Source: Microglena sp. YARC (Eukaryota; Chlorophyta; Chlorophyceae; Chlamydomonadales; Chlamydomonadaceae). Taken from it: 64,000 bases of DNA. Position numbers and translations under genes: made by a program. The DNA is taken from the NCBI GenBank assembly GCA_022414725.1, contig CM039462.1, positions 30,749,627 to 30,813,626 of the forward strand, written 5' to 3'. Below the pieces are notes generated by a model, which saw nothing but the letters and a program-made list of their open reading frames with translations, did not search any database and was not told the origin of the DNA. Of this stretch, positions 23,434-35,300 are shown piece by piece (the stretch's first letter is position 1; every line of letters starts with the position of its first letter).

Positions 23434-23679
23434 TCACCTGACAAGCATGGCACGGATTTTGTTTTTGTCGGCCCCTGCTGTCTCGTCGACCTTGACACCG
23501 TCATAGTATGTTTGGAAGGTGGGCATTGCCTTAACCCCACAAGTCTGTGCCACTTCCTGAAGATTAATTGTCACCAGAATTGAAATGGCCATGCGCAAGG
23601 GACACAAGTTTCAGGGAATAGTAATGGGTTGGCGCGTGTGCTTATGTGTCTTTGTGTGGTGGTGCATGTGTGTGTGTCT

Positions 23680-23723
<44 letters not shown>

Positions 23724-26371
23724 TAACGTAGCAGCCACAAATTCAAATTGGCTTGACTGTTGCGGTTAGGGTTGGGAATGAAGTTGGGGTTGAGGGTTGG
23801 GGATTGGGAGGGGCAAGGGGTTGGGTTGGGGATGGCAAGAGGGTGAGAGGTGGACCTGAGAGATGGCGTGGGTGGAAGGGGAGAGATCATAATGTGGGCG
23901 GGGTATGAGTGGGTTGTGAAGGGCCCCCCAGGGGGTTTCTTTTTAATGTTGGAATTTCAGTTAAATAGAAATTTGCTGCAGTAAAGCAATACAATTTTTA
24001 GGGGCAAGGGGTTGGGTTGGAGAGCATGAGTTTTGAATAGAGAGAGGTTCAAAACTGTTCCTCAGCATAAACCCGTAAAGCGTTGGCTAACTTGAGTGGA
24101 CACATATACTGCAGTTTTTTTACAGCGGCACGACACGTCACCATTTCGTCCTTGCATGGCGACGCATGACCCCCCCGAACCCCCCAGACTCCGCACCTCG
24201 CGCTCCGCAACAATCCAGAAATCAGGCGTGAGTAGCCTTAGTAGCTACTCAACCTGACCTACAGAAACCTGAAATAAAAACACTGATATTGTGGCCGAAT
24301 AGGCCTGTTTCCGAGGCTGATGTTTATTAGGTGCTTGGGCGATTCCTTTATTCTCGACCTAAGACATGTCTGTAGGATCATATATGAACATTGCTGGCCT
24401 GTTCTGGGGACCTGGACATGTCTAACCCACAGCTTTTCTCTCAGCTACCAGCAGCCGCTACTAGGTAGCTCTCCTGGCTTGCTACCCAGCCAAACCTATA
24501 GCAACATAGTGCATCTGGAAGCTGGAAGCTGTCATAATCATATTTCCAGTACAGCTGAAATCTTGGAGCTTTGCCCAGTGGCTGGCCCAGGGAGCTTCCT
24601 AGAAGCTGCTGCTCGTAGCGGAAAAGGAAAGCTATGGTATAACCCTAAGTGATTGCTTTGTGTGCCCAGGAGTGTGGTGTAGTAGCGTTTATACTACCCA
24701 TGCTTACTCTGTCGGCAGACGGTGAGCAGCCTGAAGGCCGATAAACCATCTTGTCGAACCAAACTGTTCTGAGGGTTTCCCAAGCAGCATCCAACCCTGT
24801 TTATAGTTTTGGCTTTAGATCGCAGCTTCTAGGCAGATTCCCTGACTGGATATTCAGCCAAACTAAAACCAAGGAAGTGGCTTTTGAAGCTTGAAGAATC
24901 GTCTCTTCAGCACTCCTGATATCTTTGGGCTAAGCCCAATGGCATACTCACAGGCTCAGGAAGCTGCCTGATGGCTGTCTGTTGGGAATGCTAACATTTC
25001 CCTTAGGTTTGGCGGCCACCCAGTAGATAGATTTTTTTTTCGGCTTCAGTTCCTAGGCAGCTCTTTAAGCCAGGCACTGGCAGTAGTCACAAGATTTCAA
25101 CACTACTGGAAAGCTGATTCTGTCAGCTTCCAGATGCAATACATTGCTCTAGGTTTGGCTGGGTAGTAAGTCAGGGGATCTGCCTAGAAGCTACTGCTCG
25201 AAGCCGAAAATAAAAGCTACAACCCTGTACTGGTGCGTCATTCAGGGTGAAGTATTGGTCGTCTTAGATTTAAGCAGCCACACGAATGCGAATAAACACA
25301 AACGAACAACACAAAAAATACAAACAGACAACACAACTAAGACAAAGGACACAACAACAAAGCAAAGGAGACAGCAAGAGATCTAACGACACAGCAAACA
25401 AAAGAAATCACAACAACCGAAACAAACCACAACGAATACAAAGGAACCCTACCAGTCGCTACAGTTCACTGCTGGTCTACTGCTCTAATGGTCTAGCAAG
25501 ATCAGCTCACCTGAACCTCGTCCACATCGACCTGAAAAAGCAGAGAGTGTCGAAAATGTCTTTAGTTTCTTTGAAGAATACAATTTTGTGATAAGAAGAA
25601 TTTGATTTGACTTGGTTATGTTACTGCCGAAGACAGTGAGCAGCTTGAAAGGCTGGAGACATGTAAACAAGTTCAAGGTCAAGTAGATGATGTCAATATC
25701 AGAACTAATTCATCCCAGTAGTTGAGACTGCATGCATGATGTGTATGTGTGTGCTGTTACAGTCCAGAAGTAGCCAATTAGGCTAAAGGGACTTGCCCAA
25801 GCTTGAATAATCTAGACCACTCTAGACTACCATGATACATGTGCCGTCCAGCCCAGATAGTGAACCTGGTGTTCGAAGAATTCCGATCTTGCCCCAGGAG
25901 CATGGAATCATCTCCTGTAGTCTGTAGACCTTATGCGAATATGTATCAAGAAATAAAAAGAGGAGAGAGATAGCGAGGCGTGCGATATTTGAGGATATAT
26001 ATCTCTGGATTTGGCCACTGGATCTGGCTACTGGCTACTGGATCTGGCTACTGGATCTGGCTACTGGATCTGGCTACTGGCTAGCTCCTTCAATTCAGAA
26101 AATGCAAGTACCACAATGGTTGCAAGGTAGAAAATGAACACGCCTGCAGTTTGCTCCAGGACCAGGAGACTCAACACAATGGTCTTACCTTGAGGAAGGT
26201 GAAGTCTGGGAACTCGTCACTGAGCGCTTCGTAGACAGGAGCAATGACTTTGCATGGCGCGCACCATGACGCACTGAAGTCCACAATCATTCCCTTGCCT
26301 CCAAAGCTCCCCTTGGTAGCAGCTACAAACTTCTCCCACTCGGCAGCGTTAGACACAGCATGGACGACCAT
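23434..26371 (-). CDS. Thioredoxin, cytosolic type, with 21-nt microexon
   Basis: Exons on the minus strand are 26371-26189, 25511-25531 (microexon) and 23556-23434, giving 108 residues, the normal thioredoxin length. Exon 1 holds MIVDFSASWCAPCKVIAP with the redox-active CxxC (WCAPC, residues 36-40; most family members have WCGPC). The microexon encodes only VDVDEVQ and is flanked by TTTTTCAG and GTGAG. Exon 3 gives VAQTCGVKAMPTFQ, with the cis-proline (MPTF), and then DGVKVDETAGADKNKIRAML. I end it at TGA 23434-23436; GTGAG at the same place could instead be a donor to a further exon. There is no transit peptide from the first ATG. It would reduce protein disulfides using electrons from thioredoxin reductase. 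It is head-to-head with the oxidoreductase. Confidence 0.9.
23678..23722. repeat. Poly-G tract in thioredoxin intron 2
   Basis: About 40 consecutive G, preceded by a (GT)n stretch. Capable in principle of forming G-quadruplexes and prone to length errors in sequencing. Confidence 0.9.
24432..24640. mobile_element. Foldback MITE family F, copy 2 (best preserved)
   Basis: The left end TCAGCTACCAGCAGCCGCTA, CTAGGTAGCTCTCCTGG mirrors the right end CCAGGGAGCTTCCTAGAAGC, TGCTGCTCGTAGC. The core includes CAACATAGTGCATCTGGAAG and CCCAGTGGCTGG. About 200 bp, no coding sequence. It sits inside thioredoxin intron 2. Confidence 0.8.
24806..24985. mobile_element. Foldback MITE family F, copy 3
   Basis: GCAGCTTCTAGGCAGATTCC at the left and CAGGAAGCTGCCTGATGGC at the right, with CCCAATGGC inside. 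More diverged than copy 2; in thioredoxin intron 2. Confidence 0.65.
25036..25215. mobile_element. Foldback MITE family F, copy 4 (inverted core)
   Basis: TTTTCGGCTTCAGTTCCTAG at the left and CTAGAAGCTACTGCTCGAAG with CCGAAAAT at the right form terminal inverted repeats. The core CAGCTTCCAGATGCAATACA is reversed relative to copy 2, so it sits in the opposite orientation. Confidence 0.75.
25756..25850 (+). repeat. Dispersed repeat family T (GTTACAGTCCAG), copy
   Basis: GTTACAGTCCAGAAGTAGCC, AATTAGGCTAAAGGGACTTG and CCCAAGC. Other copies: 31572, 38129, 38323, 38519, 44611 and 45531 (+); 27310, 42195, 44828 and 46301 (inverted). See finding. Confidence 0.75.
26015..26085. repeat. Short tandem repeat, TGGATCTGGCTACTGGCTAC type
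   Basis: About six copies of 12- and 18-bp units in thioredoxin intron 1, close to exon 1. Confidence 0.85.
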
Positions 26372-26714
26372 TCTTGAGTTCCAACTTGTTTTAATTTTTC
26401 GACAACAGAAGATGTTTCTAACTGCGACGCTTTTTGCCAGAAGAAAGCTAAAGAGTTGAATCCTTGATTTATGATGTCGCTTGATGACTTGGCAATGCCT
26501 CGCGCAGGAGGGAGAAGTTTCGCGACAAGGCGTACTACGTACAGAAGGTGCGAGGAAAATGAGGTACAAGCCGAACAACTAATATGAAGTATTTTCCACG
26601 CCTACCCGGCGTTAATTTCATCCCCCCAAACCAAGTGAAGTTGCGCGCTTGCACGGGCGCTTTTAGACAGAGCGGATCAAGCGCTATCGACGGATCAAAA
26701 GAGGTCGAGAGGAA
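26372..26714. promoter_or_regulatory. Shared intergenic promoter region, thioredoxin / oxidoreductase
   Basis: 343 bp separate the two start codons, which diverge. It must hold both 5' leaders and probably both promoters. I see no clear TATA box; the half near the oxidoreductase is rich in GCGC and CGATC-type motifs. Shared control is inferred from arrangement alone. Confidence 0.6.
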
Positions 26715-29700
26715 ATGGCTGTGAACACTGCTCTGATCGGAGCAGGCTTGTTCTCCAAGGACATATACTCCGGACTATTCAAAAACCACAAGGAAATCGT
26801 CAATTTATCGTATGTCTGGAGCCGATCCGAGCCACCCGCGACGCAATTCTGCACAGAGTGCGACCCTTTATGTCTTGGAAGGCTGATAATAACTTAATCA
26901 GATATGGGTGGGATTGATGCTTTGGGCTTTTGATCTGGATGCAGGGGCTAGGATCCTGAGCTTCCTGGGGGACAGTGCTGTCTTAAAGGTGCCACACATA
27001 GCGCAAGTGCTAAATTATGTGTCCAGTATTTTGTGGGTGCTACATAAGAGCCTTTGATGGTTACTTTGGGGGGGCCTAAAAAGCAGCAAGTAGCACCCCA
27101 AATGCAACTAGGAACACCATGGTGCTCTGTTAAGACACTGTTTCCTTTCCTTAAAAAACACCCTGCTGTGGGAGTGTGTAGATACCAGATTATTTATTAT
27201 GTGTGGGGATAAAGGCATACTCCCTGGGGTGTCAGGCCAGGTCAGACATAGTGCCCCAATATATGATGTGCTTGCTAATCCATCCCCTCCACACAGCATG
27301 TTATTGCCTTGATTATTCGAGATTGGGCAAGTCCCTTCAGCCTAGTTAGCCACCCTGGTCTGGTTCAACATACTCAGTGCCCCAGATAATTAAATGCAGT
27401 CCAGGTATTGCCATATAAGGGGAAAAGGACTCGCCAACAACCAGTCCTCCTGCATCATACTAATTTGATGCTGTTCCGTATCCATACCACACGCATTGGA
27501 TAACGGTGCAAAATAGTGGTTGAATGCAGACAATCAGAAACACAGTCCTATTTTTAACAAACATGAGCATCTCAGGTTCACTCTATCATGTTGGGTTGCA
27601 TTCACACTGCTTGCCAAGTCGATGCTTATCAACATGCTGTCAAATGGTAGCTCCATAACTCGAAGGAGTGGTTGAAGAGATACACCCTCAACCACTATTT
27701 CAGTTCTAGGCAGCTTCTTTCCTCCGTCCTTGGGCTAAACCTGAGGCTAGCTAGTGCATCTGAAAGCTGACATGACGGGCATTCTAATGCAGCTAAAAGC
27801 TTTGGGCTTTACCCAGTGGCTGGCTCATGGAGCTGACTGGAAGCTGCCATGCGTAGCCCTAAAAAGAAACTATGCCCTCAACAACTCAAGCACACATCAG
27901 TTTGAAATTATATAGGACCTTCTTCAGTCTACAGGGCAGCATCATGGAATGAGGATTTCCCCATCCCATATGCTTGTTGCAACAACTGATCTGCTGCACG
28001 TCAACAGAAAATAATAACGATGACATAAAGCCTCTCCCAAATGTATTGGACAAACACGGGCAAACCTGGACACACCCTCAAACTTACCAAGCCACTTCTG
28101 AATGATAGGGAAATACCACCTTGCACTTAGAAGTTATCACCCAAACCATGGAAGGATATGAAGCCTGGCATTCTGAGAACAGCATGCACGACAACAAATA
28201 CAGGTTCTACAACAAATACAGCTTGTACAACAAATAGAGGTTATAAAACAAATACAGCTTATACAACAAATATAGATTATACAACAAATATAGATTATAC
28301 AACAAATATAGATTATACAACAAATACAGCTTGTACAGCAAATACAGCTTATACAACTAGTACAGCTTATACAGCTGCATTCTCAGCAAAATGCACAACA
28401 AAATATCTAAGTCAATGTTAAAGGACAAAGACAAAGGCATGCACAACAACATACAAGGGAACAAAAAATGCCTAGCTACCCTTCACCCCCCTGATGATAT
28501 GTGCTCTTATCTGTAACTCCCACCCTCTATCTCCCACCTTCTATGATCATAATACTCCAGGAGCAAAGCCTGTGCATGGAGAAGCTGGGCTTGATGCGCT
28601 GCTTGCTGATAAAGACAACAGCATGTACAACAACACGCAAGGGAACGAGCAGATGCCTAGCTACCCTTCACCCTTCTGATGCTATGTGCTCTTATCTGCA
28701 CCTCCCACCCTCTATCTCCCACCCTTAATGATGGTGACACAGAGTTTACTCCAGAAGCAAAACCTGTGCATGGGGACGCTGGGCTAGATGTGCTGCTCGC
28801 TGACGAGGCTGTCAAACTCTTTGTCCTGGTCCTTCCAGTCCAAGTAGCCCTGGGGGTAGGTATAGCTCACTTGCGCAACATTTTAGTCAGGAGGAAGATA
28901 TAGCTCGCTTGCCCAACAGTTGCATTATATTGCATGGTTCATTAGCCTTCAGGCTGATCGCTGACGAGGGCGTCAAACTCTTAGTCCTGGTCCTTCCAGT
29001 CCAAGTAGCCCAGGGGGTAGGTATAGCTCGCTTGCCCAACAGTTGAAGTAGGGGGCAGGTCTACCTCTCTTGCGCATCAGCTGAGTACGATTGCATGCTT
29101 CACCAGCCTTCAGGCTGCTCACCGCCTGGGAGCAGAGTAAACGTGGGTAGAATTAACACTACTACAACAGTCCTGAGGACAGATTGCGATCACATGGGCG
29201 AAGACAGTTTAAAGATACGCCCAGGGCTTGTGCCACTTAAACTTGAACTTGGACTTGGTTACATGGGTCCATTCTTAAGACTGTTCCCCGTCTTCAGCGT
29301 TTCAACCAGAATAGAGGTTGCTTGGTCCACAGTCTGTGTTGCTCTGCATGTGCATCGTTCATAAATACTGACTCGCTTATGTAGTTATCTGTCTTCTGCC
29401 TGATGTTCATGTTGATGTTGATGATGCCTTGATGGTAGTGATAGTGGTGGTGGTGGTAGGGTGGTGGTCTTAGTGGTGGCTTTTTTGGGGGGGGGGTGAG
29501 GGGGGGGGGGGGGCAGAGGGGTGACAATGAGGGTGGCAATTGACATTTGACAATGCTGCCACTCCCAACAGAAGCCCTAATCCACATTGCTGATGGTCTT
29601 AGCAGATTTGTGAGAGGGCCTTGGCTGCTGGGAAGAATGTGATCATGGAGAAACCTGTCTCGGGTACTGTGGCCGACGCAACTGCTTCCATCGCCAAGTA

Positions 29701-32090
29701 CCATGCTTTGCCGGGTGAGAACCGACCCTTGTGGTGCTTGGCTGAAAACTACCGGTACGTACACTGTTTCCTGATACTTGTTAGTGTAGTCTTACTTCGG
29801 TTTGATTACATTGTCTCTGGTACAGTGGCTGACGCTACTGCTTCCATTACCAAGTACCATGCTTTGCCGGGTGAGAACTGTCCCGTGTGGTGATTGACTG
29901 AAAAGTATCGGTACGAACACTGTTTTCTGATACTTGTAGAAGTGTAGTTTAGGCTCGGTTTGACTACATGGTCTCTGGTACAGTGGCTGGCGCTACTGCC
30001 TCCATTACCAAGTATCATGCTTTGCCAGGTGAGAACCGTCCCTTGTGGTGCTTGGCCGTCAAGTCCTAGGCGCGTAGCAAGCGACTCTGAAAGTTGGCGG
30101 ATAGTGGGTTCGAAATTGCCGGCGAGGTTCGATTGTCCGATTTTTGGAAGGGTGGAGAGTGGGTTTGCGAGGCCCAGGGTTGGAACGTGACACACAAACA
30201 TGCAAACAAACATACAAACAATCAGACAAAGCGGTGACCCTGGGGGTTCCCGCCCCACAAAAAGGGGGGCTCCGCCAACAACTAACGTGATGGACACTAT
30301 TTGTGATGCATGTAGTGATGAATGTAGAAGTATGTATGTTTGCGTTCAACCTGGAGACCCATGGTGCAGTGTTGAACAGACTATTGTCTGCTGAGTGAGC
30401 CTGTACACCATGGGCACATGTAAATGAACACGACTAGACCAAGTCAAATCAACAAGAGCACTCCAGGATTCACTCATTTTTGTTAGGCTCGCGTTGCACT
30501 GCTCACTGTGTTTTGTTCTACCCATTCAAATGTATGTACGCTACTGCATTTGTATCTTGTGTTTTATTGTTACCTTACCTGTCTTCCTGCTGTTTAATCA
30601 TTTAAATGCATGCTATTGCTTACACTGTTTTGATGATTCTTCTACGAGATCCACACGAGCATTTTTGGAGCCAGAGTATTCGGTTGGTTGTTTACCCCTA
30701 ATCTGCGCTGCTGCTGCATTTTATTTGAACACTGTGCTTTCAAACTGAGGACCCATAGTGCAGTGTTGATAGGACTGTCGTCTACTGCGTGAGCCGGTAC
30801 ACCATGGGCAGTAGACAACTAGGGGAGGTCTTACCAACAGGAGCACCTCTGGAACCACTCATCTTTGTTAGGCTCATATAGCACTGCTCACCGTGTTTGG
30901 TTCTGCTCATTCAAATGCATGTAACTACTCACCATGTACTGTTTTGCCTATTCAAATGCATCTAACTGCTCACCGTGTAATGTTCTGCCTATTCAAATGT
31001 ATGTTACTGCTCACCGTTTATTGTTCTGCCTATTCAAATGTATGCTACTGATCACCGTATATTGTTCTGCCTATTCAAATGTATGCGACTGATCACCGTA
31101 TATTGTTCTGCCTATTCAAATGTATGCGAATGATCACCGTATATTGTTCTGCCTATTCGAATGTATGCTACTGATCACCGAATATTGTTATGCCTATTCA
31201 AATGTATGCGACTGATCACCGTGTATTGTTCTGCCTATTCAAATGTATGCTACTGATCACCATATATTGTTATGCCTATTCAAATGAATGCTACTGATCA
31301 CCGTGTATTGTTATGCCTATTCAAATGAATGCTACTGATCACCGTATATTGTTCTGCCTATTCAAATGCATGCTACTGATCACCGTGTATTGTTCTACCT
31401 ATTCAAATGTATGTTACTGCTCACCATGGTCTGTTCTGCCCAATCAAGTACATGTTACAGCTCACTATTTTATGTTCTGCTTATTTAGATGCATGTAAAT
31501 GCTGACCGTGTATTGTTCTGCCTACTCAAATGTGTGTTACTGTCACTGTGTATTGTTCTGCCTATTCAAATGTATGCTACAGTCCAGGGGATAGCCAACG
31601 TAGGCTAAATATACTTGCCCAGCCTGAAGCAATCAAGATAATTGTAGACCATCACAAGGGGCTGGATTAACAGGTACTTGTTGCCCTGGTCCCGATATAT
31701 TGCAAGAGCAAGAGTAATGTAGAAACAAACAAGCCACACAAGCCACACAAGCCACACCAACCACACAAGCCACAAGTTGGTTTGCTTTTGCAGCATGAGC
31801 GGCATGTACTGCTTGTATTTACTATGGTTCTTGTTTTGCCTGTCTCCTGCGTGGCTTGTCTAGTCTTGTTGCTACTGTTCCCTGAGCTAATTGTATTGAC
31901 TTATAATTCCTGCTTTTCCTAAGTCCTCTGTATGATGTCTTGAATTTGTTTTTACGGTGTTCCCAGTGCTTCTCGAATTTCCTGTGTTGTGTGCCTTTCC
32001 TATATACTTCCCCCTTGACATAAGCCCCCCTTGACTCCGTCAAGCCGCGGGCACATTTGAAATCCAGTAGGGCACCAGTGAAAGTGTAAC

Positions 32091-32129
<39 letters not shown>

Positions 32130-32459
32130 TATCATCACCACTACCACCACTAACACCACCATCACCATTATAATCATCATTATCACCATCATCATCATCA
32201 CCATCATTACCATCACCATCATCACCACCACTACCACCAGCATCATCATCATCACCACCATCATCACCAGCAGCACCAGCAGCACCAGCACCATCATCGT
32301 CGTCACCAACACCAACACCACCATCACCACCATCATCATCATTATCGTCACCACCACCACCACCACCATCATCATATTTACAATCAAGCTACTGCTCGTG
32401 CGTTCATGTGTCTGTCATGTTTTGCCTGTCTCCCCTGTAGTACATGCACCAGTTTTTCA

Positions 32460-32530
<71 letters not shown>

Positions 32531-32646
32531 TTTTTCCAATCAAGCTACGTGCGTTCATGTGTCTGTCTTTTTTTTCCCGGCTCCCCTGTAGTACATTTGT
32601 ACTTGTTTTTCCGGTGTTGCCAGTGGGGCCCCGGGAAAATGTAGTT

Positions 32647-32702
<56 letters not shown>

Positions 32703-35269
32703 TTTCCCCAATCAAGCTAGTGCTGATGCGTTCAAATGTCTGTCATGCAGATATGAGGAGGTGTTCCTAGCAGCATGCCGGATGACCCCCTCTCTAGGTA
32801 CTATCATCAAAATGGACCTGGTGGCTGATCTACCCATGGATGAAAGGTACGTTTGTAATAACGCCTGGTAGGGGCTGATATTAATGATAACGCCTGGTAG
32901 GGCGTGGTATTAATGATTACGTCTGGTAGGGCGTGGTAAGGAAGCCCTGTCTTACGGCTGTAGATAACGGGCTGCTACGTTACCTGGATAGTGCTACCAT
33001 GGCGGTTGACAGCAACTGCGAACACGAAAGCCCACCCGTAGGGATTCGAACCCCGCACATTCTAATTTCAATGAGCTCTACCATTGAGCCATCCGTCAAA
33101 ACGGGATTGGTACGTTAGCAGTACACATGAGGAGGTTGGGGTGAATACTTTAAAACAAACTGAGCTTAACAAATATATTATGTATGGTTTAAATGACCCC
33201 CTCTCTAGGCAATATCGTCATAAATTACATATGATATCAGCGCTGAGCTGTGTAAAACAGTTCTTGTTGGTTGAAATGGCCTGGGAGATAGGGCGAAGAT
33301 ATTTACCCTGGCTTCCCAGTATGCCTCTAAAAGGAATAAATACCCCTACTCATACACATACGCATACTCAAACACATACTCATACACATACTCATACTCA
33401 AACTCATACTTTTCCAACCAAACACTTGTGCTCATACTTCCTCCAAACACTGGATATGAATAAATGCTCAAACTCGGACTCAGACTTAGACTTCCCCGAC
33501 CACATACTCATACTTCCTCCAAACACTAAATAGGAATACATGCTCAGACTCAGACTCCTTCTCATTCTTAGACTCAGACTCAGACTTCCCCGACCACATA
33601 CTCACACTTCCTCCAAACTCTAAATAGGAATACATGCTCAGACTCAGACTCCTTCTCTTTCTTAGACTCAGACTCAGACTTCCCCAACCACATACTCAAA
33701 ATCATACTTCCTCCAAACACTGAATAGGAATAAAGACTCAGATTCAGACTCCTTCTCTTTTTTGTACTCAGACTCATACTTCCACAACCATGTACTCAAA
33801 ATCATACTTCCTCCAAACACTGAATAGGAATAAAGACTCAGATTCAGACTCCTTCTCTTTTTTGTACTCAGACTCATACTTCCACAACCATGTACTCAAA
33901 ATCATACTTCCTCCAAACACTGAATAGGAATAAGTGCTCATACTCACACTCATACTCATACTCTGTCTCATATCCAGACTCATACTTCCGCAGCCATATA
34001 CTCATACACATACTTCCTCCAAGCACTGAATAGGAATAAGTGCTCATACTCATACTCATACTCATACTCCTTCTATGTCTCATATCCAGACTCATACTTC
34101 CACAACCATATACTCACTCATATTTCTTCCAAACACTTAATAGGAATAAGTACTACGTTAGCCAGTGGCGCCGTGACGTGAAGGGCTGCCCCGGTGGAAT
34201 GCTCATGGTGGGTGCGGCTGCCTAATCTGCCTTGTCTAGATACCCAGTATTTACTCTATGCAAACAGTAATAGTAAATGATGGCTCATTTAGACACTCCT
34301 CCTGATGTGAGGAGAAGTGTTTTAAATCAGTCATTGGTTAATATTTAGGGAACGGCAATATGATATCATATGATGCCAGAAGTCTGACTAGGCTAAAGTT
34401 ACCATTTATATAAAACATCATATGATGCAGTTTGTATGATATCATATGATGTCATACTCGCTTTTGGTCATCATGTGATATGCTGGTCCCTATTAATATT
34501 AGACTACCAGTATTCAAACTATATTCAAACAGGAATATAAACTGTTGACTCATTCAAATCACTCCTCCTGGCGTGTGGATACGTTTTTGAAACGATGTAT
34601 TTGTTAATATTAGACAATCAGTATTCACTATATTCAAACAGGAATATAAACTGTTGACTCATTCAAATCACTTCTCCTGACATGAGGATACGGTTTTGGA
34701 ACAATTTATTGGGCAATATTAGACAATCAGTATTCACGATATTCAAACAGGAATATAAATTGTTGACTCATTCAAAACACTCCTCCTGACGTGAGGGTAC
34801 GGTTTTTAAACAATCTATTTGTTCATATTAGACAATCACTATTCAATCAAGAATATAAGCTGTTGACTCATTAAAATTACTTCTCCTGACTTGAAGATAA
34901 GTTTTTAAACGATTCATTTGTGAATATAATAATATTAGGCAGACAGTGTTCACTTGTTTAAATTACTTCAACATGGAGGGTATTAGGCAGCCCTCTTTTA
35001 CTTCAGCTGCCTAATACTTGGCAAGTAAGTGGGCCCCTTAATTTAATGCCCCCTAGGGTAGGGAGGGGTCCCACTTCTTCAGGGTAGGGAGGGGTCCCAC
35101 TTCCCAAACATTACACAATACAAAAATAACACTTGACACGTCCAAACAGGAATATTAAGCGAGGACTGATATAAAACACACCTTCTGATGATCACTTTTT
35201 TTGGTGCGACGCGTCGCTATTCCATCGCTACATGACGACGCATGGGTCCAGCTAAACTGGTCAGAAATG

Positions 35270-35300
<31 letters not shown>

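Noticed and set aside
26372..26578. N-terminal extension of thioredoxin that could be a targeting peptide
   Set aside because: The extension has no ATG, only a TTG; the protein from ATG 26371 already has normal thioredoxin length.
26810..26816. GTATGT as the donor of oxidoreductase exon E1
   Set aside because: Reading through it gives YVWSRSE, which fits the family's conserved SRS motif, so the exon probably continues; the true donor stays unresolved.
30890..31580. Regular ~41-bp units considered as a CRISPR array
   Set aside because: Units are contiguous with no unique spacers, and the context is a eukaryotic intron.
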